Below, piece after piece: positions 32,214 to 39,902 of a stretch of 40,219 nt of DNA. The stretch's first letter is position 1. Each line of letters begins with the position of its first letter. Made by a program: the position numbers and the translations under genes. The notes under the pieces were generated by a model. That model saw only the letters and a program-made list of their open reading frames with translations. It was not told the DNA's origin and did no database searches. This DNA comes from Chloroflexota bacterium (GTDB lineage Bacteria; Chloroflexota; Dehalococcoidia; Lucifugimonadales; Lucifugimonadaceae): the NCBI GenBank assembly GCA_027624075.1, contig JAQBUH010000020.1, positions 1-40,219 on the forward strand, written 5' to 3'.

Positions 32214-33200
32214 CTGACTACCAGAGAGACGAAGAGCACGACACGAGAGTCTGACGTACAGTCGGTCCGCACCCTTGCCGCCGCGGTCCGCGAAAACGTT
32301 CAGCAGATAATTGTCGGCAAGTCGGAGGCGATCGACCTTGCCATCATCGCGTTGCTGTGCCGCGGCCACGCGCTGATAGAAGATGTGCCTGGCACCGGCA
32401 AGACGACGATGGCAAAAGCGCTTTCAGGGTCGCTGGACTGCGACTTCAATCGCATCCAGTTCACGCCCGACCTCGTGCCCGCGGACGTCCTCGGCGTCAA
32501 CTTCTTCAATGCCTCGAAGAGCGAGTTCGAGTTCCGGCCAGGCCCAATCTTTTCGCAGGTGCTGCTCGCAGACGAGATAAACCGTGCGACGCCGCGAACT
32601 CAGGCCGCCCTCCTCGAGGCTATGCAGGAGTCGCAGGCGAGCATCGACGGTGTGACATCGGCGCTGCCGCGTCCATTCTTCGTCATGGCCACTCTCAACC
32701 CCGTTGAGATGGAAGGCACGTTCCCGCTCCCGGAGGCGCAACTGGACCGCTTCCTGCTCCGCATCTCCATGGGCTATCCGTCCGCCAAAGAAGAGTCCGC
32801 CATGCTGGACCGGTTCCGCGGGACAGGGCAGCGCTTCGAGGTGAACGCTGTCGCCTCGCCAGCCGACATTGAGGCCGCTCAGTCGGTCGTCGACGCCGTG
32901 CGTGTCGACGACACCGTGCGTGACTATCTTCTCAAGATCGTCAGCTCCACCCGCACGGCCGGGGACCTTCGGCTCGGCGCCAGCCCGCGCGCGTCGCTGG
33001 CGCTCCAGCACGCTGCGCAGGCGAGGGCGGCGATGGACGGGAGGGACTATGTCCTCCCTGACGACGTTAAGCAGCTTGCGACCGCCGTGCTGAGCCACCG
33101 GGTCGTGCTCGACTCCTCTGCGCACCTGCGAGGACGCACCGCTGAAGACGCCATCGCTGCGATACTCGACGCCACAGAGGTGCCGATAGAGAGGGACTGA
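32214..33200 (+). CDS. moxR: MoxR-family AAA+ ATPase
   Basis: About 328-aa AAA+ ATPase of the MoxR family, chaperone-like factors that assist maturation of metal- or membrane-associated complexes. Walker A is EDVPGTGKTTMAKAL, Walker B is QVLLADEINRATPRTQAALLEAMQE, and sensor-1 lies in FFVMATLNPVEMEGTFPLPEAQLDRFLLRI (with the Arg-finger region). GASPRASLALQHAAQARA and YVLPDDVKQLATAVLSHR form the lid. The best start is CTG at 32214: GGAGGG ends 7 bases before it, whereas the ATG at 32148 lies deep in the lipoprotein gene. DUF58 and DUF4129 genes follow in the canonical order. Confidence 0.94.
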   Translation: MTTRETKSTTRESDVQSVRTLAAAVRENVQQIIVGKSEAIDLAIIALLCRGHALIEDVPGTGKTTMAKALSGSLDCDFNRIQFTPDLVPADVLGVNFFNASKSEFEFRPGPIFSQVLLADEINRATPRTQAALLEAMQESQASIDGVTSALPRPFFVMATLNPVEMEGTFPLPEAQLDRFLLRISMGYPSAKEESAMLDRFRGTGQRFEVNAVASPADIEAAQSVVDAVRVDDTVRDYLLKIVSSTRTAGDLRLGASPRASLALQHAAQARAAMDGRDYVLPDDVKQLATAVLSHRVVLDSSAHLRGRTAEDAIAAILDATEVPIERD

Positions 33201-33214
33201 GCGGGAGCGACAAG

Positions 33215-34561
33215 ATGTTCATGCAAGGCCGCTGGGCCGGCCAGGCGCCCGAAGACCCGGGCAAAGTCCTGCGAGACCTCTTCGTTATCCTCCTCGTGGT
33301 GGTAATGATCGTCGGCGCCGCCACCGGCAGCGCGCTGGTCGTCGCTCTCAGCGCGCTGGCCTTCGTGGTGACGGTAACCGCACGGGTCTGGTCTGCCCTG
33401 TCCCTGGAGGATATCCAGTACACCCTCTCCAGCAAGACCACTCACGCGTTCATCGGTGACGAGATTGAGCTTGTCCTCAATATTGAGAACCGCAAGCCGC
33501 TTCCCGTTCCCTGGCTGCGTATTCACGAGTTCATTCCGCAAGGCCTTGTGCTGACAGGGCGGGAGAACGAGTTCATCGACTACATGGGCGGAACTCCGCT
33601 CGATGAGGTGCTGAGCGTCGGCCGGTACGAGCGTCTGCGGCGCAGGCACGGGCTTAGCGCCCGCGCACGCGGCCACTATCACTTCGGACCGAGTGAGCTC
33701 ACCAGCGGCGACCTCTTCGGGCTGTACGTCCGCAAGGCAAAACTCGAAAGGCACCGCTGGGACCTGATCGTCTACCCGGACACAATCCCTCTTCCTGAGC
33801 TTCGACTAACCTCCGCCCGGCCGATTGGCGACGCGCGCACAAGGGTCCCGCTCTGGCAGGACCCGACCCGGCCGGCCGGTATCCGCGAATACCGCCCCGG
33901 TGATCCCATCAAGAGCATCGACTGGAAGGCGACGGCGCGGCGCGGCGAGATGTTCGTGAAGGTGTTTGATCCGAGCGTTTCACAGTACGCGGTAGTGCTC
34001 ACCGAGGGGGCGACGACAGACCGGCCATGGGATGGCTTCAGGTTAGACGTGTTGGAGGCGCTGGCGAGCTGTGCCGGATCCGTGGCCAGGCACGCGCTGG
34101 ACCAGGGCTATCGCACCGGGTTGATCCTCAACTCAACGCTGAGCATGGGCGGGCGAAACGTGGTTGGTCCAGCATCTGGGCCGGCGCAACTCTCGGCAAT
34201 CCTGGAGTCGCTTGCGATGATGCGGCCTGCCACAATTGGGAGCCTCCAGCTGCTCGCCCGTGCGAACGCCCGCGACGCGATACCGGCAGGCGCCACCATC
34301 TTCTTTGTGGCGGGACAGCTTCGCGAGAGCACGGTCGCCTACGTGGCCGAGTTGGCACGCCGCGGCCACCCGGTGACAACTCTCTGGGTAGGGCGTGACG
34401 ACCCTGCTGAGATTGCCGGCATCAACCTGCTGGACTACCGCAGCAGGTTTGGCGTTGGATGGCCGTCTGATGAAAGCGTCTACCGCAGGCCCCCGGGCGC
34501 CGGCCAGGGCGGCAGGCGGCCGTTGAGCGGTGTCCCGGCAGAGGAGGCGCCAGTTGGCTGA
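33215..34561 (+). CDS. DUF58-domain membrane protein
   Basis: 448 aa. Two membrane segments near the N-terminus (VLRDLFVILLVVVMIVGAATGSALVVALSALAFVVTVTA) are followed by a beta-rich extracytoplasmic or peripheral region. The DUF58 signature is PAGIREYRPGDPIKSIDWKATARRGEMFVKVFDPSVSQ (near residue 225-260), leading into a vWA-like domain (VVLTEGATTDRPWDGFRLDVLEALASCAGSVA). It is the usual partner of MoxR ATPases. It starts 14 bases after moxR and overlaps the next gene by 8 bases, so all three are one operon. Function not experimentally known for the family. Confidence 0.9.
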   Translation: MFMQGRWAGQAPEDPGKVLRDLFVILLVVVMIVGAATGSALVVALSALAFVVTVTARVWSALSLEDIQYTLSSKTTHAFIGDEIELVLNIENRKPLPVPWLRIHEFIPQGLVLTGRENEFIDYMGGTPLDEVLSVGRYERLRRRHGLSARARGHYHFGPSELTSGDLFGLYVRKAKLERHRWDLIVYPDTIPLPELRLTSARPIGDARTRVPLWQDPTRPAGIREYRPGDPIKSIDWKATARRGEMFVKVFDPSVSQYAVVLTEGATTDRPWDGFRLDVLEALASCAGSVARHALDQGYRTGLILNSTLSMGGRNVVGPASGPAQLSAILESLAMMRPATIGSLQLLARANARDAIPAGATIFFVAGQLRESTVAYVAELARRGHPVTTLWVGRDDPAEIAGINLLDYRSRFGVGWPSDESVYRRPPGAGQGGRRPLSGVPAEEAPVG

Positions 34562-35963
34562 CGGCCGCTCCAGGCTGATCCTGCTCTCTGTCGCCCTCGC
34601 CGAGAGCATCTGGTTGTTTGCGCTCTTTTCAGTGCTCGGCCTGATCGGTGATCTCGGCGGGTCACCGCTGCCGTGGCTATCTCTATTCCTGTTGATGGTT
34701 ATTTCGATCGTCTCTGGACACCTGCTTGCCGGCGCCGCAGGCGATGAGGTTTCGATAGCCATCCGCCAGTCCCTGCTGGCACTTCTCGTCATCTACCTGC
34801 TGCTCGGAACAGGCACGTTCCTGGAAGACACCACCTTCGACGCCGGGTGGATCTTCAGGCTTCTCTCCGGAGAGCTGAAACCCAATGCCGCCATAGCCGC
34901 AGTGTTCGCCCTGCTGGCCTCTGTATGGATGTGGCGTCACGGTCTCAGGCTTGGCACCGACCGCTACCCGGAGGATCGGCTCGCAAGGGTGTTCAAGATC
35001 GGCATCGGCGTACTAGCCGTCGCCGTACTAATTGACCAGGCAAGGACCGATGAGTTTCGCGCCAGCGCGCTGTTGGTCCCGTTCTTCGGAGCAACCCTGG
35101 TCGGACTGGCAATCGGCAGACTTCCGGAGGGAGGAGTAGGGCAGAACACAGGCCAGTGGGCGCGTGTGATCGGCGTCACAGTCTTCGGAATCATGGGTGT
35201 TGGCCTCTTGATCGGCCTTGTAGGCGGACTGTACGGAAACGGTGGCGTGCGTCTGCTCTTCGCCGGTTGGGGGCTGTTTGTAGACGGCTTGCTCTGGGTC
35301 CTCCGCTACCCGGTGACCTGGATAACCGTTGCACTGGAGTGGCTGCTAAACCTGCTCTCCGGCGGACGCGAAGTTCAGCAACAGCAGCTCGAGGCGGGCC
35401 AATCCGGTGTGGAGATCTTCGGCATTGACCCGGAGGCGGCGACGGAGACGGGCAACACCACCGTCGACACGATCATCAACATCCTGCAGTACCCGGTGAT
35501 CGCCCTCATCATCATCGCCTCCTTCTTCGTGCTCGCCATGGCCTTTCGGCGGTTCGGGTCGCGCGGTGGAGACGACGAGGGCGACGAGCGCGAGTCGATG
35601 CTCGGCGAGCTGGAAACGAGCGGCGACATGTCTCGCCTGCTTGCCGGGCTGATGCCCGGCTGGTGGCGACGTAAGCAGGGCCGGAACTGGCGGCACCCGG
35701 ACGAGTCCGGGTTCGCAGAGGTGTTCAAGCTCTACTTCGATTCGATCAGGATGGGAGTCAAATGGGGCATGACGTTCCATCCTCAGATGACACCTGCCGA
35801 ACGGCTGCCACTGCTTGAGGCCGCGCTGCCCGGCGCGCCGGTGAGAGAGGTGACGGACCGCTTCAACGCCGCCTGCTACGGGAAGGTGCCAACAGACGCA
35901 CGCAAAGCCGAAGAGCTGCGCTCGGCGCTGCAGGCCGCCGAAAAAGCGCTGCAAAATCGCTAG
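34554..35963 (+). CDS. multi-pass membrane protein with C-terminal DUF4129
   Basis: About 469 aa. It starts with TTG at 34554 (GAGGAGG about 6 bases upstream), overlapping the DUF58 stop by 8 bases. Hydrophobic segments occur at roughly residues 10-35, 42-60, 68-90, 110-128, 145-165, 175-190, 205-265 and 310-335. The C-terminal cytoplasmic part (HPDESGFAEVFKLYFDSIRMGVKWGMTFHPQMTPAERLPLL..., FNAACYGKVP) matches DUF4129. In many bacteria this part is fused to, or sits beside, a transglutaminase-like protein; no Cys-His-Asp transglutaminase domain is seen here or adjacent. Its stop codon overlaps that of pyk on the other strand. Confidence 0.85.
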   Translation: MADGRSRLILLSVALAESIWLFALFSVLGLIGDLGGSPLPWLSLFLLMVISIVSGHLLAGAAGDEVSIAIRQSLLALLVIYLLLGTGTFLEDTTFDAGWIFRLLSGELKPNAAIAAVFALLASVWMWRHGLRLGTDRYPEDRLARVFKIGIGVLAVAVLIDQARTDEFRASALLVPFFGATLVGLAIGRLPEGGVGQNTGQWARVIGVTVFGIMGVGLLIGLVGGLYGNGGVRLLFAGWGLFVDGLLWVLRYPVTWITVALEWLLNLLSGGREVQQQQLEAGQSGVEIFGIDPEAATETGNTTVDTIINILQYPVIALIIIASFFVLAMAFRRFGSRGGDDEGDERESMLGELETSGDMSRLLAGLMPGWWRRKQGRNWRHPDESGFAEVFKLYFDSIRMGVKWGMTFHPQMTPAERLPLLEAALPGAPVREVTDRFNAACYGKVPTDARKAEELRSALQAAEKALQNR

Positions 35964-37459
35964 CTGTGCTTGCTCTTGTGGACATCTGAGACCGGCTCCG
36001 GCAGCGTGATCACCCTCAGCAGGTTGGTCGAGCCGCCAATCCCGATCGGCATGCCGACCACCACAATCGCGAGTTCGCCTTGCTTCGCGTATCCGGTCTG
36101 GATGGCAAGCTCAGACCCTTCGTAGAACATGTCCTGGACCGTCTCGAACTGCGGCACGATCAGCGGCACGACTCCCCACCTGAGCGAGAGGCGCCTTCCG
36201 ACCTCGGGGTTGCGAGAGAGCGAGATCACCGGCAGTCGCGGTCTGAAAGAGGCGACGCGTGACGGCGTTGTCCCGGATTCGGTGAACGCCAGGATCACCT
36301 TTGCTCCAAGTGCCTGCCCTGTTACTACCGCGCTGTGCGCGATGGCGTCACCGACGCTGTACGTTCGTCCGGAGCTGTAGTCCAGGCGGCGGCCGGCAAT
36401 CGCAGCGTAGTCAAGAAACTTCTCGGCGCGCCTGGCTATCCGGGCCATGTACTGCACCACGCGGACGGGGTGCCGGCCAACGGACGTCTCACCCGAAAGC
36501 ATGATGGCGTCCGTTCCATCCCGCACGGCGTTGTGGACATCTGTCGCCTCTGCGCGGGTCGGCGTAGACGACTCAATCATCGACTCCAGCATCTGGGTAG
36601 CGGTGATAACCGGTTTGCCGCGCTCGTTCGCCCTGCGGATGATGCGCTTCTGCACGCCCGGCACCATCTCAATTGGCAACTCAACGCCCAGGTCACCGCG
36701 CGCCACCATCACAGCGTCAGACGCATCGAGTATCGAGTCGAGGTTGTCAACGGCCTGCTTTATCTCGATCTTCGACACCAGCAGGCACGAACGCCCGGCT
36801 TGCTTGACACGAGCTTTTACCCGCTCAAGGTCATTTGTGTCTCGAATGTAGGAAAGCCCGATGAAGTCCACGTCCGCCTCGAGAGCAAATTTCAGTGCCG
36901 TTTCCGTTTCGGGAGTGAAGTAGTCCAGTGTGGAGGTGTTGCCGGGCGCGGTAACCGCTTTGTTGTCCTGTAGCGTCCCGCCCCTGGTCACCCGGCAGAC
37001 GATGTTCTGACCGGACACCTCAACGACACGTAATTCGAGCTTGCCCTCGTCAAGGAGGATCTTTGCGTTTCGCCTCACGTCCGAATGCAGGCCAATGGGC
37101 CAAACGTTTACGCCGTCCGCAGTGCCCTTGCGCGGCTCCGCATAAAGTGTGAACTGGGCGTTCTTGTGCAGCACGAGACCACTCTGTGCCATGACGCCAA
37201 CGCGGTACTTGGGACCTGGAAGGTCAGCCAGGATTCCAATGCTGACTCCGAGCTTGTCAGATGTCTGGCGAACGGCGCTGACGAGGCTCTCATGGTCGGA
37301 GCGTGATCCATGTGACAGGTTTAGCCGCGCCACAGACATGCCCTGCCTGACCAGCTGCTCCACCTTTGCCGGTGTGCTGGTGGCAGGGCCGATTGTGCAG
37401 ACGATCCGAGTCCGCGGACGGTTCTTGAGGAAGGAGGGTATTTCGTAGGGAAGTGACAA
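35960..37459 (-). CDS. pyk: pyruvate kinase
   Basis: Converts phosphoenolpyruvate and ADP to pyruvate and ATP. 499 aa. Catalytic barrel motifs include RIVCTIGPATSTPAKVEQLVRQGMSVARLNLSHGS, VSKIEIKQAVDNLDSILDASDAVMVARGDLGVELP, TATQMLESMIESSTPTRAEATDVHNAVRDGTDAIMLSGETSVGRHPVRVV; the C-terminal allosteric-type domain (LGAKVILAFTESGTTPSRVASFRPRLPVISLS) is present. K in KIEIKQ is the catalytic Lys. The start codon is TTG (37459) with GGAA upstream; no better in-frame start is seen. It is transcribed alone and converges tail-to-tail with the DUF4129 gene. Confidence 0.97.
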   Translation of the reverse strand: MSLPYEIPSFLKNRPRTRIVCTIGPATSTPAKVEQLVRQGMSVARLNLSHGSRSDHESLVSAVRQTSDKLGVSIGILADLPGPKYRVGVMAQSGLVLHKNAQFTLYAEPRKGTADGVNVWPIGLHSDVRRNAKILLDEGKLELRVVEVSGQNIVCRVTRGGTLQDNKAVTAPGNTSTLDYFTPETETALKFALEADVDFIGLSYIRDTNDLERVKARVKQAGRSCLLVSKIEIKQAVDNLDSILDASDAVMVARGDLGVELPIEMVPGVQKRIIRRANERGKPVITATQMLESMIESSTPTRAEATDVHNAVRDGTDAIMLSGETSVGRHPVRVVQYMARIARRAEKFLDYAAIAGRRLDYSSGRTYSVGDAIAHSAVVTGQALGAKVILAFTESGTTPSRVASFRPRLPVISLSRNPEVGRRLSLRWGVVPLIVPQFETVQDMFYEGSELAIQTGYAKQGELAIVVVGMPIGIGGSTNLLRVITLPEPVSDVHKSKHS

Positions 37460-37641
37460 CTGTGGTTCCAGAGCTTTTTAGCAGGGTGGCCAGTGCTGAC
37501 AGGCCAGATCGTGTGGCCAGTCCATCATACGCGGAGTCTGTAATGTTGGCCCAAATCTACTCTCTCCCACCGGACCGGTGACCACTCCGGATGGATGAAT
37601 GCCGCGTAGACCGCCAGATAACGTACAATCAAAGAGCTAGT

Positions 37642-37670
37642 TTGACACGCTTTGACGTTACAACTAGCAT
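37642..37670 (+). promoter_or_regulatory. sigma-70-type promoter for the zinc-ribbon/recombinase-like/rnpB block
   Basis: TTGACA (37642-37647), exactly 17 bases, TAGCAT (37665-37670). It is the strongest promoter-like sequence in the window. Expected transcription start near 37677, about 35 bases before the TTG start codon. Confidence 0.7.
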
Positions 37671-37696
37671 TAATTTCCCTACCTAACCTCTGAAAT

Positions 37697-37710
37697 CGTG
37701 AGGCCTCACG
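37697..37710. promoter_or_regulatory. 14-bp perfect palindrome over the ribosome-binding site
   Basis: CGTGAGGCCTCACG lies about 20-33 bases after the predicted transcription start and includes the GAGG ribosome-binding site of the TTG start at 37712. It could be an operator or block ribosome access; function is inferred. Confidence 0.45.
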
Positions 37711-37711
37711 C

Positions 37712-38413
37712 TTGAGCACCGCCCGCTCCCTTCTCGGATTACAGGAAACAGATCAGCAGCTTGCCATGCGTCGCAGGTCGTATCGCCAGATTGTGGAGGA
37801 GCTTGAGTCTGAAGGCGGAATCCCGGAGCTGAAAAGCGCACTCGAGCGCGCCAGGATCAGGGAGCTGGAACTGAAACTGGAGGCGGCCCGCAACGAATCT
37901 GAGGCTGCGACGCTCCGGGACAGGGTCAAGCAGTTGGAAGAGCGTCTCTACAGCGGCGCGATAACCAATGTCCGTGAACTCACCGCTATCGAAACTGAGC
38001 ACAACACCGCTCGACGTGAGTTGGCGAGAGTCGATGAGGCGATTGCGCCGTCAAAGCTCGCCGCCGAAGAGGCAGATCAGGTCCACGACCGGTTGAAGAC
38101 GGACCTGGCAGAGAAGGAGCAGGTGTGGGCGGTGAGGCGAAAGGAGCTTCTCAAGGAACGCTCCAGGATCGGCTCTGAGTATAAAAAGATCGGCGCAGAG
38201 CGTGAGTCTGCGACGGAAGGAATTTCACCGCTGGACCTTGAGGTTTACAACGCTCTCCTCCCCCGCATGAACGGCGTTGCCGTGGTCAAGGTTGACAGAG
38301 GCGTGTGCCTGGGCTGCCGGGTGAGACTTCCTATCGGTGAGATTTCACGAATGCAGAACGCCGTTGGCCTTGTCAACTGCAGCAGCTGCGGCAGAATCCT
38401 CCTGACGGAATGA
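37712..38413 (+). CDS. coiled-coil zinc-ribbon protein (C4-type)
   Basis: 233 aa, TTG start. Residues about 10-170 form a long charged coiled coil (LQETDQQLAMRRRSYRQIVEELE..., RDRVKQLEERLYSGAITNVRELTAIETEHNTARRELARVDE). The C-terminal zinc ribbon has CLGC and CSSC pairs (about residues 196-199 and 221-225: RGVCLGCRVRLPIGEISRM...VNCSSCGRILL). This is the architecture of the CT398-like hairpin/zinc-ribbon family, reported in other bacteria to touch sigma-54 or flagellar/secretion proteins; no such partner is visible here. It is 4 bases upstream of the recombinase-like gene. Confidence 0.9.
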   Translation: MSTARSLLGLQETDQQLAMRRRSYRQIVEELESEGGIPELKSALERARIRELELKLEAARNESEAATLRDRVKQLEERLYSGAITNVRELTAIETEHNTARRELARVDEAIAPSKLAAEEADQVHDRLKTDLAEKEQVWAVRRKELLKERSRIGSEYKKIGAERESATEGISPLDLEVYNALLPRMNGVAVVKVDRGVCLGCRVRLPIGEISRMQNAVGLVNCSSCGRILLTE

Positions 38414-38417
38414 CGCT

Positions 38418-39806
38418 GTGAGAGCAGTCGGCCTCTATCGTTCAGATAGACCGTCCGCGCCGGGATCCACGGACCAGACCGGCGATGCGGCGGTCATTAA
38501 GCGCTACTGCGAGCGCAACCAGCACCAGCTTGTCAACACCTACTCTGCAGACAGCCCCGTAAAGCTGGAAGCTGCGTACAGGCTTATCAGCGAGTCGTTC
38601 AAAGCCGGCAGGCCGGCGCTTGTAGTGCTGCCGGACGCAACTCACCTTGCAGACGACCTGGAGACATTCGTGGCGCGGCTCGTCGAGCTGACCGAGCTGG
38701 GCGGCGAAGTGCGCTGCACCGACCTCGAGCGGCCTGACCCGCTTCAGAGTGCGGAAGAGCTGCTTACGCTGAAGGGCCGCTCCGCCGCCAGGCAGCGCCG
38801 TGTTCGAGAGGCGATCATGGCAAAGGCGTCACGCGGGCAGGTGCTTGGCAGAACGCCATACGGCTACGGGTCGAACATCAACGGGCAGTTGCAGGCAGAC
38901 CCGGTTGAGACCGGCGTGATACAGAAGATCTTCGAATGGTACGCCGGCCCGTGGTCGGCGCCGGAAGGCCCGCCGCTTGGCGGAATCGGTCTGCGGCTCG
39001 TCGCCCAGCGCCTCAATGACGAGGGGCTCCGCACTCGCCAGGGCCATCCCTGGACTCAGGTGGCGGTTGCGGGGATCCTGCGAAACCGGGTCTACCTCGG
39101 GACCTACTCCCGGTACGGCGTGCGGATCGTCGGAAGCCACCCGCCGCTTGTGGAAAGGGAACTTTTCAACCGCGCCGAGGCTGTGACGCGCATGAGACGC
39201 CCCGTCCGGCGGAAAAGGAACGCCGAGCCATTCCTGCTCTCCGGCCTGCTGCGTAGCCAGGTGTCCGGTCGCGGGCTCTTCGGGCTGACCCGGAAACGAG
39301 CCTGGAAGCGGCAGGACGGAACGCCGGTCGAAAAAACCTACCGGTACTACGAGTGTCCGCATCGGGAGCCTGCGCCTGATAGCCCGGACGGCGAAAGCGC
39401 AGAGATCAAACTTTCCTGGCCCGCTGAGAAGCTGGAGTCTGCGGTGCGGGCGCAGGTTGCCGCATGGCCGGATGCCTGTTTCCAGGACGCTACTCTGGTT
39501 GAGGACGAGAGCGCGCCGGGGCAGACGGACCAGGTGAAACTCTGTGAGCGGGAGTTCAACCGCGCCGTGCGCGCAGTAGCCAGCGGCTACGGCACCGTCC
39601 GTGACCTGAGGCAGCCACTCGAAGAGCTGGCTATCGCAAGACGACTTGCAGACGAGCCTGCAGAGGCTCTGTACGACAATGCCACGCTGCGCAGGATGGC
39701 GCTCGCAAGCGATCTCGCCACCGCGCGCCCGGCGTTGCTCGCTGTAATTGAGAGGATCAGCGTCGGCCCTGACTCGGTCGACGTGGTGCCAAAGCGCGGC
39801 CAGTGA
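38418..39806 (+). CDS. serine-recombinase-like protein lacking catalytic and zinc-ribbon residues
   Basis: 462 aa, GTG start 4 bases after the zinc-ribbon gene. The recombinase domain is well kept: RQRRVREAIMAKASRGQVLGRTPYGYG (residues 125-151), VIQKIFEWYA, GLRLVAQRLNDEGLRTRQGHPWTQVAVAGILRNRVYLGTYSRYG (191-234). The catalytic resolvase domain is degenerate. The start GLYRSDRPSAPGS replaces the YxRvSsxxQ serine motif, and LPDATHLADD (71-80) replaces the D-R-L-x-R arginine motif. In the zinc-ribbon region LLRSQVSGRGLFG has lost the first CxxC pair, although YYEC remains. It is probably a DNA-binding descendant rather than an active recombinase. There is no sign of a mobile element around it: housekeeping rnpB follows. 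Confidence 0.88.
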   Translation: MRAVGLYRSDRPSAPGSTDQTGDAAVIKRYCERNQHQLVNTYSADSPVKLEAAYRLISESFKAGRPALVVLPDATHLADDLETFVARLVELTELGGEVRCTDLERPDPLQSAEELLTLKGRSAARQRRVREAIMAKASRGQVLGRTPYGYGSNINGQLQADPVETGVIQKIFEWYAGPWSAPEGPPLGGIGLRLVAQRLNDEGLRTRQGHPWTQVAVAGILRNRVYLGTYSRYGVRIVGSHPPLVERELFNRAEAVTRMRRPVRRKRNAEPFLLSGLLRSQVSGRGLFGLTRKRAWKRQDGTPVEKTYRYYECPHREPAPDSPDGESAEIKLSWPAEKLESAVRAQVAAWPDACFQDATLVEDESAPGQTDQVKLCEREFNRAVRAVASGYGTVRDLRQPLEELAIARRLADEPAEALYDNATLRRMALASDLATARPALLAVIERISVGPDSVDVVPKRGQ

Positions 39807-39902
39807 CTGGCCCCAGCGACCGGCCAATAACCGGGCTCACGCTCATCCCGGCGGCGGGCCTGTCGATCCCCGGCCGTGTCCCCGCACATGTATTCTGGAT
39901 AC

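Noticed and set aside
38829-39827. 332-aa open frame on the minus strand
   Set aside because: Antisense to the recombinase-like gene, which has clear domain similarity; shadow frame.
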